Source: Pseudoalteromonas sp. SMS1 (GTDB lineage: Bacteria > Pseudomonadota > Gammaproteobacteria > Enterobacterales > Alteromonadaceae). Taken from it: 64,000 nt of DNA. Below are positions 46,821 through 55,402 of this stretch, in pieces; position 1 is the stretch's first letter, and each line of letters opens with the position of its first letter. The notes beneath the pieces were generated by a model. It saw only the letters and a list, made by a program, of their open reading frames with translations, was not told the origin of the DNA and did not search any database. The stretch is taken from NCBI RefSeq assembly GCF_021530565.1, contig NZ_JAKGBI010000001.1, positions 62,001-126,000 of the forward strand, written 5' to 3'. A program made the position numbers and the translations under genes.

Positions 46821-47254
46821 GTTGGTTCCTTGGTGTTGATGGTTATGTGCCCACTCACTGAAAACTGGCACTGGTAAATGAGGTTGTTGGTTTGGACGTT
46901 GAGTTCCACCATGCGACCTCGATGCAGCTTAATGGGCTCATAGGGCGCAAAAGTAAGGCCAGCCAGTGCCGTTTTGACTTGCTCGCGGAGTGTTTCAATG
47001 TGTTGGTCGGTTTTTCTATTGGCGCTAAGACAAGGGATAACAATCATCACGGCAAATAGCTCCGTTACGGTATATTCGTCTTGGCCTGTAATGCTGTTGG
47101 TTGGCTGATAGTCTTCATCGAGCGGTAATACATACAATAAAGGTGCTTGCACGGGTTTACTGCGCGCCTGGTTAAAGTCTTGCGCAAAACCCACTTTGGC
47201 AATGCGCGCGTTATTTAAAGCCTTTTCAATGTGGTTTAAATCAAAATTAAACAT
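46817..47254 (-). CDS. Tail terminator-like protein (Mu gp37-type)
   Basis: A 145-residue protein starting MFNFDLNHIEKALNNARIAKVGF, with PLLYVLPLDEDYQPTN, YTVTELFAVMIVIPCLSANR and a C-terminal beta strand pattern. Size, position after the gpG-like gene and pattern match the gp37/tail terminator proteins of Mu-like siphophages that cap the tail and join it to the head. Confidence 0.65.
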   Translation of the reverse strand: MFNFDLNHIEKALNNARIAKVGFAQDFNQARSKPVQAPLLYVLPLDEDYQPTNSITGQDEYTVTELFAVMIVIPCLSANRKTDQHIETLREQVKTALAGLTFAPYEPIKLHRGRMVELNVQTNNLIYQCQFSVSGHITINTKEPT

Positions 47255-47268
47255 ACTTTAAACTCCGT

Positions 47269-47691
47269 TTAAACCAGCCAGCCGGTGAGCGTTTCAACAA
47301 TGGCACCGGCTTGATATTGTTCAATACCAATGATTGGGCGAGCAGGGAGTGTGACGGCATGGCCTCGGCCTGTTTTACCCCCAAAGTGATGTATGGCAGC
47401 GTATTCTTCACCCAAGCCATGCACCAATTCATCGCCTTCAACCTTGTGTGTAACAGAGCCAGCTAAGTTACGTTGGTCGGTCAGCGTTAATCCTTTACGC
47501 GTTTTTGCGGCTTCGGATTGTTCCCAGCGAGTGCCATCTGGAGCCAGTTCGTTTAAAAAGCGGGTTGTCACGTCCATATCTAAAAATGCGCCTATGTCAT
47601 CCAGCACATCTTCAGGCACTTGGCTTTTACGATTGAGCACTTGCAACTTTTCTAACGCATCGCCCGAAATATCAATGAATACGCCCGCCAT
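47269..47691 (-). CDS. Virion morphogenesis protein (Mu gpG-like)
   Basis: A 140-residue protein. The blocks DVTTRFLNELAPDGTRWEQSEAAKTRKGLTLTDQRNLAGSVTHKV (about residues 40-84) and EYAAIHHFGGKTGRGHAVTLPARPIIG are diagnostic of the phage virion morphogenesis family (Mu gpG, P2 gpS-like): W-x-x-L/S, a K-x-L-T-x-S/D segment, an A-x-I-H-x-F/H-G-G stretch and P-A-R-P. It acts in tail completion and head-tail joining. Confidence 0.85.
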   Translation of the reverse strand: MAGVFIDISGDALEKLQVLNRKSQVPEDVLDDIGAFLDMDVTTRFLNELAPDGTRWEQSEAAKTRKGLTLTDQRNLAGSVTHKVEGDELVHGLGEEYAAIHHFGGKTGRGHAVTLPARPIIGIEQYQAGAIVETLTGWLV

Positions 47692-47694
47692 GAC

Positions 47695-48165
47695 TTAGTA
47701 CCTTTGCCAATCAAAGTTACTCGCCAAAGGCTTGGTTTGAATAGGCCCAGAGGCCATAGGTGAGGGCGCCTTAATTTGAATGGTCCCCGCCTCAATTTTG
47801 CCAAGCTCCAGCATGGCGTTTTTACGCCTGGTCATTAGCCCTTCGTCGGTATCGTTGTTACATAGCTCATAGCGCATCAAGTCGGCGGCTATACCCAATA
47901 AGGGGGAGGCATCCACTTCAGCCTGTGTGAGTTCAAGCTTTGCCACATAACCCATAATAGTGTTATTCACATTGGTTGAAGCGGTGTTAAACCAGTTTAA
48001 AAGCGTGGTTTGAAGGTCAGTTTCAGGTGTGGCTAACAGGGCTTTATTTAAATCATCTTCAGTGATTTGCTGGGCATCATACGCAATGGCAAATGTGCCA
48101 TTGGCAAACTCCAATAAGCGGCTTAACCCAATTGTACTGACTGTGTGCTGTGCATTTACAAACAT
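47695..48165 (-). CDS. Head-tail connector protein (DUF1320/gp36-like)
   Basis: A 156-residue helical protein (ITEDDLNKALLATPETDLQTTLLNW, VDASPLLGIAADLMRYELCNND, EGLMTRRKNAMLELGKIEAG). The last two blocks are typical of DUF1320/Mu gp36 connectors. It lies between the capsid and gpG-like genes as in Mu and B3. A GC-rich hairpin precedes it. Confidence 0.8.
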   Translation of the reverse strand: MFVNAQHTVSTIGLSRLLEFANGTFAIAYDAQQITEDDLNKALLATPETDLQTTLLNWFNTASTNVNNTIMGYVAKLELTQAEVDASPLLGIAADLMRYELCNNDTDEGLMTRRKNAMLELGKIEAGTIQIKAPSPMASGPIQTKPLASNFDWQRY

Positions 48166-48180
48166 CGTGTTGTCCTTAGA

Positions 48181-48198
48181 TAAAGGGGCCGAAGCCCC
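48181..48198 (-). terminator. UUCG hairpin downstream of the capsid gene
   Basis: On the minus strand GGGGC, loop TTCG and GCCCC (48198-48185), then TTTATC, lie in the 56-bp gap between the capsid and connector genes. The extra-stable tetraloop suggests partial termination or protection of the capsid mRNA 3' end. Confidence 0.55.
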
Positions 48199-48221
48199 AC
48201 AGGGAGTTAATGGCTAAGTGG

Positions 48222-49154
48222 TTAAGCGGTCAGTACATCAGTCAGTAGCACACCACACCCTTTGGCAATGATTTGCTCTTCAACTGATTCACCCACAATG
48301 ACTTTGGTACCGCCACGCAAACCCGCAGATACCGGCTTACTACCCGATTCACGGTTCTTGTAACGGGCAGTGAGTCCAAAGGTCATACGTTTATTTTCAA
48401 AACTGGCCAGCGGGTCATGGTAGGTAAGCGCTAGGTTGTCGCCCCATGCACGTTCAAAGACTGGGGTTTTACCTTTTTTAGCGATGTTTAACCGTGCTTG
48501 GCCAATATTGATATGCTCTATTTCAAGCGCTTCTTTGATGTAAGCCCAAGGTACTAAGCCCTCATCTCCAGTTGTGCCGTTATAGCCTTTTAGTAACTTT
48601 TTGTTGGTCCTAAGTGCGGTTGCCACTTTAAATGACATGGTCATGCTGTTAGGGCGCATTAATGGCTCGTCGAGTAAATTGAGAAACCAACGCAATATAT
48701 CTAGCTCAGGGTCATCCAGTTTTTTTAGGCCTGCCGTGCCTAGTTTTTTGTGCATACCAAAGTTATTTGGGTCCGAGAACTTTTTAGCGACACGTATTTC
48801 GCGGCCAAGCAATACCAAGTCCGTAATGTTTTCGGTCGCCACATTCAAAGGGCTGTGGTTTGGTGGCGCGTTGGTGATATCGTCGTTTGGTACAACATCA
48901 GATAAACCATAGTCAGTCACAGAGCCAGTTCTGTCGTCATAACCAAACTCAACTTGGTTTGGCTCTGACTTACGGCCAATCTTGGTATCTGGTACCGTGA
49001 ACTTATCCGCTAGATTGTACTCACCCCATTTGTATTCGCGTCTGTTCACAGACGCGTAGGGCAGTAACCTATCGGCTATTAACTGACGATTGGTATAGGC
49101 AATTGCTATCGCCGTTTGCTGCACGTCGGGGGTAAATGGCATACCATCACTCAT
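48222..49154 (-). CDS. Major capsid protein (B3/D3112-type)
   Basis: A 310-residue protein. The opening PFTPDVQQTAIAIAYTNRQLIADRLLP, followed by REYKWGEYNLADKFTVPDTKIGRKSEPNQVEFGYDDRTG (about residues 38-76) and VATENITDLVLLGREIRVAKKFSDPNNFG, is characteristic of the HK97-fold capsid proteins of transposable siphophages. Its place after the protease/scaffold and decoration genes agrees. Length is as usual for this group. Confidence 0.88.
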   Translation of the reverse strand: MSDGMPFTPDVQQTAIAIAYTNRQLIADRLLPYASVNRREYKWGEYNLADKFTVPDTKIGRKSEPNQVEFGYDDRTGSVTDYGLSDVVPNDDITNAPPNHSPLNVATENITDLVLLGREIRVAKKFSDPNNFGMHKKLGTAGLKKLDDPELDILRWFLNLLDEPLMRPNSMTMSFKVATALRTNKKLLKGYNGTTGDEGLVPWAYIKEALEIEHINIGQARLNIAKKGKTPVFERAWGDNLALTYHDPLASFENKRMTFGLTARYKNRESGSKPVSAGLRGGTKVIVGESVEEQIIAKGCGVLLTDVLTA

Positions 49155-49165
49155 GGCAACTCTCC

Positions 49166-49546
49166 TTATTTAATAATCACAAATGGGGCGATATGAATAT
49201 CGACAATGGTGCCCGCGTCGCCTTTTTCGAGTACCTTGCCAGCTACATGGATTTCGGTATCGTCTGCCAGAGCTGTTGGGTCTAAGGGTATGGCGCGGCC
49301 TTCACTGTCACTTACCGCATATTCACCGCCAGAAAAGTCGCCGCCCAGTTCTATGGGTGCAAGCTGTGTCATGACCACATCAACGCGCAGCTTTTTATCT
49401 GTACCTTGCTCGGTGACTCCAAGAATAGGGCTGTTAATACCCGTGGCTTTGGTTGCCATAAAGTCACCAATATCAGCCGCAACAAACCGGTTTGCAGGCA
49501 ATGGGGTGTCAGACTCAAAGTTTCTAATTAATCCTGGTATAGCCAT
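49166..49546 (-). CDS. Capsid cement / head decoration protein (DUF2190-like)
   Basis: A 126-residue beta-rich protein (ANRFVAADIGDFMATKATGINSPILGVTEQG, ELGGDFSGGEYAVSDSEGRAIPLDP, KGDAGTIVDIHIAPFVI). The pattern matches the DUF2190 or capsid cement family. The ATG overlaps the protease stop as TAATG. It precedes the capsid gene, as in Mu-like siphophages. Confidence 0.7.
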   Translation of the reverse strand: MAIPGLIRNFESDTPLPANRFVAADIGDFMATKATGINSPILGVTEQGTDKKLRVDVVMTQLAPIELGGDFSGGEYAVSDSEGRAIPLDPTALADDTEIHVAGKVLEKGDAGTIVDIHIAPFVIIK

Positions 49547-50700
49547 TAGTTTGACTCCTGCGTAACGTGGTCCATCGCTGTACTTAAACTGATTGTGAAA
49601 CCTTTACTTGCTTGCGCACTTTGATACTCCACAGCTCTTTGAGCCAATGCATCAGCTGAGTTATCAATCTCGGTTTCTTCGTTGTCGTCTTTGCGGCTGA
49701 ACTCTTTGGTGAGTCCAGTTCGCTCCGGTAAAGAGAGCAGTAGACCTTTAAAGTATTCCGCTGGTTGCGCAGTAGCAGTTTGATTACCATCACTCGCAGC
49801 GAACTCAAACGTGCTTGCTGCACCTGTTTCAAGGTGGGCCATGAATTCGGCCAAGCCGTCTGTTTTGGTGATACGCGGGGCATTGCCACCATTGACCTTG
49901 GTATCAATAAACGTTTGCGCATCAAATTTACGTTGGTTGAATTCATGTTCAGCGTTACGCTTGTTCGCCGCGTCCAGTTGGGCCTGCAATGCTTTCTCGG
50001 TGTCGGTGGGTTCGTTTTTAGTTTTGTCACTCACTTCTTGTTCCTCGGGGTTATTAGAAGGGGCGCTAAAGGCATGGTCGCCAAAGCGCTGTTTGTCTTG
50101 TTCGTGTTCAGCGATGATGGTTTTGCGGTTAAGCCAGTCGGCTTCCCAATTTGGAATGAGGCGGTTTGCGGTCTCTAGATCATGCTGCTCAATTACCCAA
50201 TCGCGTAAGTTACCCATAAAGTCGGTAACTAAACGCGCGGTTTGCATGGCAACATCTTCAATACGCTCGCTTGCTTCATTGGCTGCAAACTCAAACACTG
50301 CGCCTTTGGTGTCTTCGTTAAATTGCCAAGGCATACCCGCAACAGCAGGGGGGTTGCCACCTAAGTAACCAACGTGACCTAAAAAGTAGTTACCTGGTTC
50401 ACCCTCTAAACGCACACTACGATTGGGGTATCGCTTTGCTTCAACCGCATCAGCAAACTCAGCGGCCACATCTTCGGCTTTGGCAAACAACTTACCGTCT
50501 TCGACTTTTAAGTCGCTAACCCAACCCCATGCTGGGTCGTTAGTCTTAGGGTGGCCAATGACTAAAGGGCTGGTCTTAGGGATAAAGTTTGTGACCACAG
50601 AGTCTAAATCTGCGGCAGTAAACTCCTGTGTATTGCCGTTTGAGTCGGTGTGGGTGCCAGCGGTAAAAATCTCGTACCAGTCAAACTCTGTGTTTTCCAT
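49546..50700 (-). CDS. Head maturation protease / scaffold (Mu gpI-like)
   Basis: A 384-residue protein. The N-terminal protease region has FDWYEIFTAGTHTDSNGNTQEFTAADLDSVV, SPLVIGHPKTNDPAWGWVSDLKVEDGKLFAKAE, RSVRLEGE and FLGHVGYLGGNPPAVAGMP, the standard blocks of the Mu gpI family. His and Ser residues of the IGHP and RSVRL motifs are the likely catalytic residues. The second half (QLDAANKRNAEHEFNQRKFDAQTFIDTKV) is a charged helical scaffold. It is the first gene of the head block, 53 bp downstream of the late-promoter element. Confidence 0.88.
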   Translation of the reverse strand: MENTEFDWYEIFTAGTHTDSNGNTQEFTAADLDSVVTNFIPKTSPLVIGHPKTNDPAWGWVSDLKVEDGKLFAKAEDVAAEFADAVEAKRYPNRSVRLEGEPGNYFLGHVGYLGGNPPAVAGMPWQFNEDTKGAVFEFAANEASERIEDVAMQTARLVTDFMGNLRDWVIEQHDLETANRLIPNWEADWLNRKTIIAEHEQDKQRFGDHAFSAPSNNPEEQEVSDKTKNEPTDTEKALQAQLDAANKRNAEHEFNQRKFDAQTFIDTKVNGGNAPRITKTDGLAEFMAHLETGAASTFEFAASDGNQTATAQPAEYFKGLLLSLPERTGLTKEFSRKDDNEETEIDNSADALAQRAVEYQSAQASKGFTISLSTAMDHVTQESN

Positions 50701-50752
50701 TGTAGGTGCTCATCGTTGAATCAATGAGCTCAGAATAGCGGGGGAGGAACAA

Positions 50753-50778
50753 GAAATTAGGCGTAAAATGTTTTACAT
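50753..50778 (-). promoter_or_regulatory. Putative phage late promoter element (copy 2)
   Basis: Minus-strand ATGTAAAACATTTT, then ACGCC, then TAATTTC, 53 bp upstream of the protease start. It differs at only two of 26 positions from the element at 39681-39706. Confidence 0.6.
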
Positions 50779-50814
50779 ATTAGTTGGTTAAAGCTCCCAA
50801 CTTGTGTAACTATT

Positions 50815-51300
50815 ATGCTTAGCACAAATAAGAATTCAACAAGTGATATGAAAATCTATAAATGGACTAACCCCAAAAAAATAAATCTTCAGCAGCCATT
50901 TCTTTACCATATTTGTATTAATACAGGCCAAGCAGAGTTTAATTATATTGGTAAGGCGTCTAAGAAGTCTCGATTGAATGAATACCGCAGAAATGTTGCC
51001 AAAATCTTAGCAGGTAAAGCAAGAAGACCGAAGATAAAGCGCAACGGTGAACCGCAATCACTTAGCAATCTGCGCTATCGTTACGTGCACCTAGTGTTAG
51101 CCCTAGCACACAAACAAAACTGGGATATAACACATTACCCGATTGAAAATGTAGAAAAGGACAACCTAAACGACAGGGAGCAACAAGTGATCAAGGAGCT
51201 CAATACAACCTGCGAAAACTTTGGCCTCAATGAAAAGCAAACTTGGGAAATCGAAGAGCTGGACGCCTTATCGCTTGAACTCTTACAAGGCCTAAAGTAA
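50815..51300 (+). CDS. GIY-YIG-like nuclease domain protein (cargo)
   Basis: A 161-residue protein (150 if the ATG at 50848 is used). The segment FLYHICINTGQAEFNYIGKASKKSRLNEYRRNV holds a GIY-YIG-like core: a beta strand ending in Y-H-I, then Y-I-G-K-A, then an Arg in the following helix. Glu in NDREQQVIKEL could be the metal ligand. The first GIY element is degenerate, so activity is uncertain. The gene is plus-strand, lies between the late promoter and Gabija, and is AT-rich like other cargo. It may be a homing-type or defence/anti-competitor nuclease. Confidence 0.5.
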   Translation: MLSTNKNSTSDMKIYKWTNPKKINLQQPFLYHICINTGQAEFNYIGKASKKSRLNEYRRNVAKILAGKARRPKIKRNGEPQSLSNLRYRYVHLVLALAHKQNWDITHYPIENVEKDNLNDREQQVIKELNTTCENFGLNEKQTWEIEELDALSLELLQGLK

Positions 51301-51308
51301 TTGTTTAG

Positions 51309-51332
51309 GTAACTTTTACCAGTGAAGTTACC
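51309..51332. repeat. Inverted repeat GGTAACTT / AAGTTACC
   Basis: GGTAACTT (51309-51316) and AAGTTACC (51325-51332) with an 8-nt loop, 9 bp after the GIY-YIG-like stop codon. The same arms form the inner palindrome at 25344-25364. Confidence 0.5.
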
Positions 51333-51584
51333 TCTCAAATTAGATACCCGGCTTTAAAGTAGGTTGGAACCATGTTTAAAACCGTTTTAAAAACGCTTCA
51401 GCTTGTTTAAGTCACTTAAAAATTCACCACTGTACTAGAATCTAAATAAAACCTGGCACAAAGCCATACAGCGCTGCTCTATATTTTCATGAAAATAATA
51501 ACTAAATCCATAGCATATAGTTTTTACATAAATGTTACTTTGCCTTACAATATTGGAATATTTTATTACGAATAACAAAGAGAA

Positions 51585-51935
51585 ATGAATAAGACTGTTG
51601 TTTTAACGATGATAGCTTTGTTTGGTGTAGTAATTTTCACTCGCGAAACCAAACAGGAAGATAACTCCCCCCAAATAGTTCCAGCAGCCAACGTTTCTAA
51701 GAGCAAACAGAAAACCACATCCATCAGTCAATCGACAATTAGTGAATGTATAAACAAAGTAGCAAAAAATACTTACTATTCTATAGACAGGTTAAGCTTT
51801 ATTGGGACAGATGAAGACAATGCATTGGTGGTTTTATACAAACGAAAAACCTCTGATGGTACCCATAAGTTCAGATGCGTGGGATCTAAAGTAGAAATGT
51901 GGGCAAAGGGCGGGGCAGTTTGGATTTCAATGTAA
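51585..51935 (+). CDS. Small exported or membrane-anchored protein (cargo)
   Basis: A 116-residue protein starting MNKTVVLTMIALFGVVIFT, one membrane anchor or signal, then a Lys/Ser/Thr-rich linker and a compact domain with two Cys (SECINKVAKNTYYSI and KFRCVGSKVEMW). No family was recognised. Its position directly before Gabija, on the same strand, makes it part of the cargo block. An envelope role such as superinfection exclusion is only a guess. Confidence 0.45.
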   Translation: MNKTVVLTMIALFGVVIFTRETKQEDNSPQIVPAANVSKSKQKTTSISQSTISECINKVAKNTYYSIDRLSFIGTDEDNALVVLYKRKTSDGTHKFRCVGSKVEMWAKGGAVWISM

Positions 51936-52069
51936 GCAAAAAGCAGGCTAATGGATTGCAATGCTTAAGATAGCTTGTCACATAAGCATGATCGTTCGTA
52001 AATATAGAACAGCACGTACAAACTAAATATAGATTTCAAAACAATTTATAACTTCAAAAGGAAAACAAA

Positions 52070-53767
52070 TTGATAATCAGTAATGTACACTTAATTGGCT
52101 TCAGAAATTTTTCTGACTCGATAATCAACTTCAATCAAAACACTCTTATAATTGGTGCAAATGATGTTGGAAAGAGCAACCTACTCCATGCTCTAAGAAT
52201 ATTGTTGGATAAAAGTTTATCAGAATCCGATATCGAGCCAAACGAGCTCGACTTTCACGTAAGTAATAAAGGCACTAGTGATTTAATTTCTATCACCATA
52301 GAGTTTGCAAATATAGAGGAAGATGCAGTTTTATCCGTGCTGAAAGGCAACGTGAGTGAAGACAATAAAACCTATTTAAGATATGAAGCGATAAGAAATG
52401 AGCTAACCTATAAACTTTATATCGGGCAATCCAGAGATGACTTAGAAGAGATTGATAGTAGGTTTTATTTGCGCCGTATGCATATGAAATATATAGAGTC
52501 TCAACGCGATCTTGAAAGGTATATTAGAAAAGAAAAGCGTCAACTATTAAAGAGCACACAAAAAAACCTTTCAGACGCCGAGAAAGCAGAAGATGACGAT
52601 TTGCTTCGTGAAATTGGCGGCGATTTGACCGCCCTTAACGAGAAAGTGTCTCAGCTTACATATGTCGATCATGCAACCAACGACGTAAATAAAGAGCTGA
52701 AGGAGATGGCCCACCACCATTCTGAATATGAAGTACAGCTAGATACAGGAGCTATTCAAGTAAATGACTTTATTGAAAAGCTTCAGCTAGGAGCCACTGC
52801 AAATGGTACCAATGTCATGCTCGGTGGAGATGGTAGAAATAATCAAATTCTCTTAGCCTTGTGGAAAGCAAAGAGCGCTCGAGAGCATAATGTCGATAGT
52901 CAAGTGGTATTTTATGTGGTTGAAGAACCTGAAGCTCACCTTCACCCACACCAGCAGAGAAAATTAGCAAAGTACTTAATTAATGCTCTACCTGGTCAAA
53001 CTATAATTTCTTCCCATTCACCACAAATAGCCGTTCACTTTTCTCCGAACTCCATCATTAGGCTTTTCCAAAGAGAATCCTCAACTATTGCGGCAAGTGA
53101 TGGTTGCTCAGATGTTATTAAGGAGGGTTGGCAAAATATGGGTTACAGAATGAGCGTAATACCGGCTGAAGCACTTTTTTCAAGCGCAGTGTTTCTAGTA
53201 GAAGGTCCTTCAGAATTGCTTTTTTATCACTCTTTAGCTGAAGCCCTCAACATCGATCTAGATTTCCAAAATTTATCCATATTATCTGTAGATGGAGTTG
53301 CATTTGAAGTTTACATTGAAATATTAGATGCAATGAATATACCTTGGGTAATGAGAACTGATAACGACATATCTAAAGTACCAAACAGAAATGAGTGGCA
53401 GTTTTTAGGCCTTAATCGCTGTTTGGGTATTGCCGGACAAATTAAATTACTAAACATAGATCATGAGCCAAATGCAATTGAAACAATTGAGGGTGGTCAA
53501 TGGGACTATGTGTCAAATATAGTTAACCCTAAAGGCATATTTCTCTCGATAGTTGACCTCGAGAATGATTTAGTTGGTGAGCTAACCGATGAAATTGTCA
53601 ACGCGTTAAAAAAAGACAATGCTGACGATGCCATAAATTACTTACAGAGGAAGAAAGCCCTTAGAATGTCAGAACTTCTTCAATCAATAAAAAACGACTT
53701 AATAAAATTGGACGGGAAAGAACTGGCTAAGCCTTTAATAAAGTTGTTAGAGGTAACTAATGCCTAA
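52070..53767 (+). CDS. gajA: Gabija protein A: OLD-family ATPase/TOPRIM nuclease
   Basis: A 565-residue protein, TTG start 8 nt after AAAGGA. Walker A is GANDVGKS (about residues 29-36). The ABC-type Walker B is VVEEPEAHLHPHQQRKL (near 283-299), and TIISSHSPQIAVH is the switch His region. A TOPRIM nuclease domain follows with Glu378 in VFLVEGPSE and an Asp cluster near 431-433 (RTDND). This matches OLD-family nucleases. With the overlapping UvrD-like helicase gene it forms the two-gene Gabija anti-phage system, in which GajA nicks invading DNA when nucleotide pools fall. GajA proteins are normally about 580 residues. Confidence 0.85.
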   Translation: MIISNVHLIGFRNFSDSIINFNQNTLIIGANDVGKSNLLHALRILLDKSLSESDIEPNELDFHVSNKGTSDLISITIEFANIEEDAVLSVLKGNVSEDNKTYLRYEAIRNELTYKLYIGQSRDDLEEIDSRFYLRRMHMKYIESQRDLERYIRKEKRQLLKSTQKNLSDAEKAEDDDLLREIGGDLTALNEKVSQLTYVDHATNDVNKELKEMAHHHSEYEVQLDTGAIQVNDFIEKLQLGATANGTNVMLGGDGRNNQILLALWKAKSAREHNVDSQVVFYVVEEPEAHLHPHQQRKLAKYLINALPGQTIISSHSPQIAVHFSPNSIIRLFQRESSTIAASDGCSDVIKEGWQNMGYRMSVIPAEALFSSAVFLVEGPSELLFYHSLAEALNIDLDFQNLSILSVDGVAFEVYIEILDAMNIPWVMRTDNDISKVPNRNEWQFLGLNRCLGIAGQIKLLNIDHEPNAIETIEGGQWDYVSNIVNPKGIFLSIVDLENDLVGELTDEIVNALKKDNADDAINYLQRKKALRMSELLQSIKNDLIKLDGKELAKPLIKLLEVTNA

Positions 53768-55364
53768 TTTGATGCTAACAGGAGAGCAGTTATCAGCGGT
53801 TAATTATGAGGGAAGCATAGTTATAACAGCATGCCCTGGCAGTGGAAAAACTACAGTTGTAAAGGAAAAAATTAAGCAAGTTACATCTACACTGCCGTCT
53901 CACAAAGGAATAATCGCAATAACCTTTACAAAGAAAGCAAGCTCAGAGCTTAAAAAAAGGTGTAACGAGAATGCTCACGATACTAAAAATAGTTTTTTCG
54001 GCACAATAGATAGCTTTTGCCTGAACGAGTTGATCATACCATTCTTGGGTCGAATTTGGGGGAACAAGCCTTCAAACTGTAAGGTTGTAAAGAAGCTCGC
54101 TGAGCCAGAAAAGTATTTTCTTGCCGAACAATATACGTCTCCTACAACTCAAGACATACAGGTTGACGGAGGTTTCAAGGAGCTATATGGAGAAGGTATT
54201 TTATGGATGCAAAGCTTCGCAGCTTTATCTGTTTTGATTTTAGAGCAATCAGAAGCAGCTCGACGATACATAAAAGCACGTTATTCTAATGTTTATATGG
54301 ATGAATACCAAGATTCTTCCTATGCTCAACATGAACTTTTCAAAAAGCTTTATGATTTAGGGTTAATTGCTACAGCTGTTGGAGATGTAAATCAGTCTAT
54401 TTATGGGTTCAGAGGAAGCAGACCGGAACTATTATTAGAGCTAGCCAAAGCCGATAACTTTGAACATTTTGAATTAACTGCAAACCACCGTTGTCACCCT
54501 TCAATAGTAAACTACGCTTCACGAGTATTAAATCCAAACTTTCAAGCTACCGATTGTGAGGGTGATATTCAAGTTTATCGTAAAGAAATAGACGGAAACT
54601 TGAGCAATGCTGCAGAGCTGATATCAAATTGGATTAAGGACTGGGTGGTAAATAGCGATATTAAAGAATGTGAAATAGGAATATTAGCTAAAAAGGATGT
54701 TTCTTTAGATGTGTTTTCTTCAGGGTTAAAGCTAGATTATCGGCTGTATAGAGATACTCCACTGAATAAAATAGGTTCTGAATGCGCCGATATATATTCA
54801 AGTTTATTGGCGTTAAAATTTGGGGCTATATCAACTGTGCAAGAAATAATAGATATTTATCAATCATTGTTCAAACCAAAGTTAATTTTGGAGCAAAGAG
54901 CAATATTAAACGAAGTCCGTAATGCACAAAACTTGCAGAGTTTTTTCGGAAAAGCTGAATGTTTCTTAGAAACGCTGGGGGTTGAATCCACTGAACAAGA
55001 GATAAACGCTTTAGAGCTAATTTGGAATAACGAATCATTAATTAAGTTGTTTAAGCCTATAACTGAGAATGAACTACAATTAATGACCCTACATAAAGCT
55101 AAAGGTTTAGAGTTCAAAATTGTGTTTCATCTGGATATGGAAGAGTGGTCGTTTCCTCATAGAATACCTGGGCAAAACTTTGATGACATAAATTACCCCA
55201 ACCTACAGGAAGATAAAAATCTTCACTATGTTGGAATCACTAGGGCAAAATTACGTTGTTATCTAATCCATGTGTCACTTAGATTAAACAGACACAGAGC
55301 TTTTGGGAACTCTCGTAGATCTTATTTTTTGCGTCTTCCAGAGCTTGAAGGACTCTATCAATAA
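53760..55364 (+). CDS. gajB: Gabija protein B: UvrD/Rep-like helicase
   Basis: A 534-residue superfamily 1 helicase. Motif I is ACPGSGKTT (about 24-32), motif Ia ITFTKKASSELKKR, motif II MDEYQDSS (180-187), motif III AVGDVNQSIYGFRGS (about 206-220), motif IV/V MTLHKAKGLEF and motif VI HYVGITRAK near residue 500. The start overlaps the gajA stop by 8 nt, the standard Gabija arrangement. GajB senses DNA ends or nucleotide state and cooperates with GajA. All helicase motifs are intact, so the system looks functional. Confidence 0.85.
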   Translation: MPNLMLTGEQLSAVNYEGSIVITACPGSGKTTVVKEKIKQVTSTLPSHKGIIAITFTKKASSELKKRCNENAHDTKNSFFGTIDSFCLNELIIPFLGRIWGNKPSNCKVVKKLAEPEKYFLAEQYTSPTTQDIQVDGGFKELYGEGILWMQSFAALSVLILEQSEAARRYIKARYSNVYMDEYQDSSYAQHELFKKLYDLGLIATAVGDVNQSIYGFRGSRPELLLELAKADNFEHFELTANHRCHPSIVNYASRVLNPNFQATDCEGDIQVYRKEIDGNLSNAAELISNWIKDWVVNSDIKECEIGILAKKDVSLDVFSSGLKLDYRLYRDTPLNKIGSECADIYSSLLALKFGAISTVQEIIDIYQSLFKPKLILEQRAILNEVRNAQNLQSFFGKAECFLETLGVESTEQEINALELIWNNESLIKLFKPITENELQLMTLHKAKGLEFKIVFHLDMEEWSFPHRIPGQNFDDINYPNLQEDKNLHYVGITRAKLRCYLIHVSLRLNRHRAFGNSRRSYFLRLPELEGLYQ

Positions 55365-55385
55365 AAGATCATTTTAAACATCGTA

Positions 55386-55402
55386 AGCCGCTAACTGCGG
55401 CT
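55386..55402. terminator. Possible bidirectional hairpin between convergent genes
   Basis: AGCCGC (55386-55391), loop TAACT, GCGGCT (55397-55402) lies between the gajB stop and the sensor stop. The T-tract is weak on both strands, so strength is uncertain. Confidence 0.4.

Noticed and set aside
49811..50368. 185-codon plus-strand frame opposite the protease gene
   Set aside because: Antisense shadow; Ser/Ala/Cys-rich composition and no start signal.
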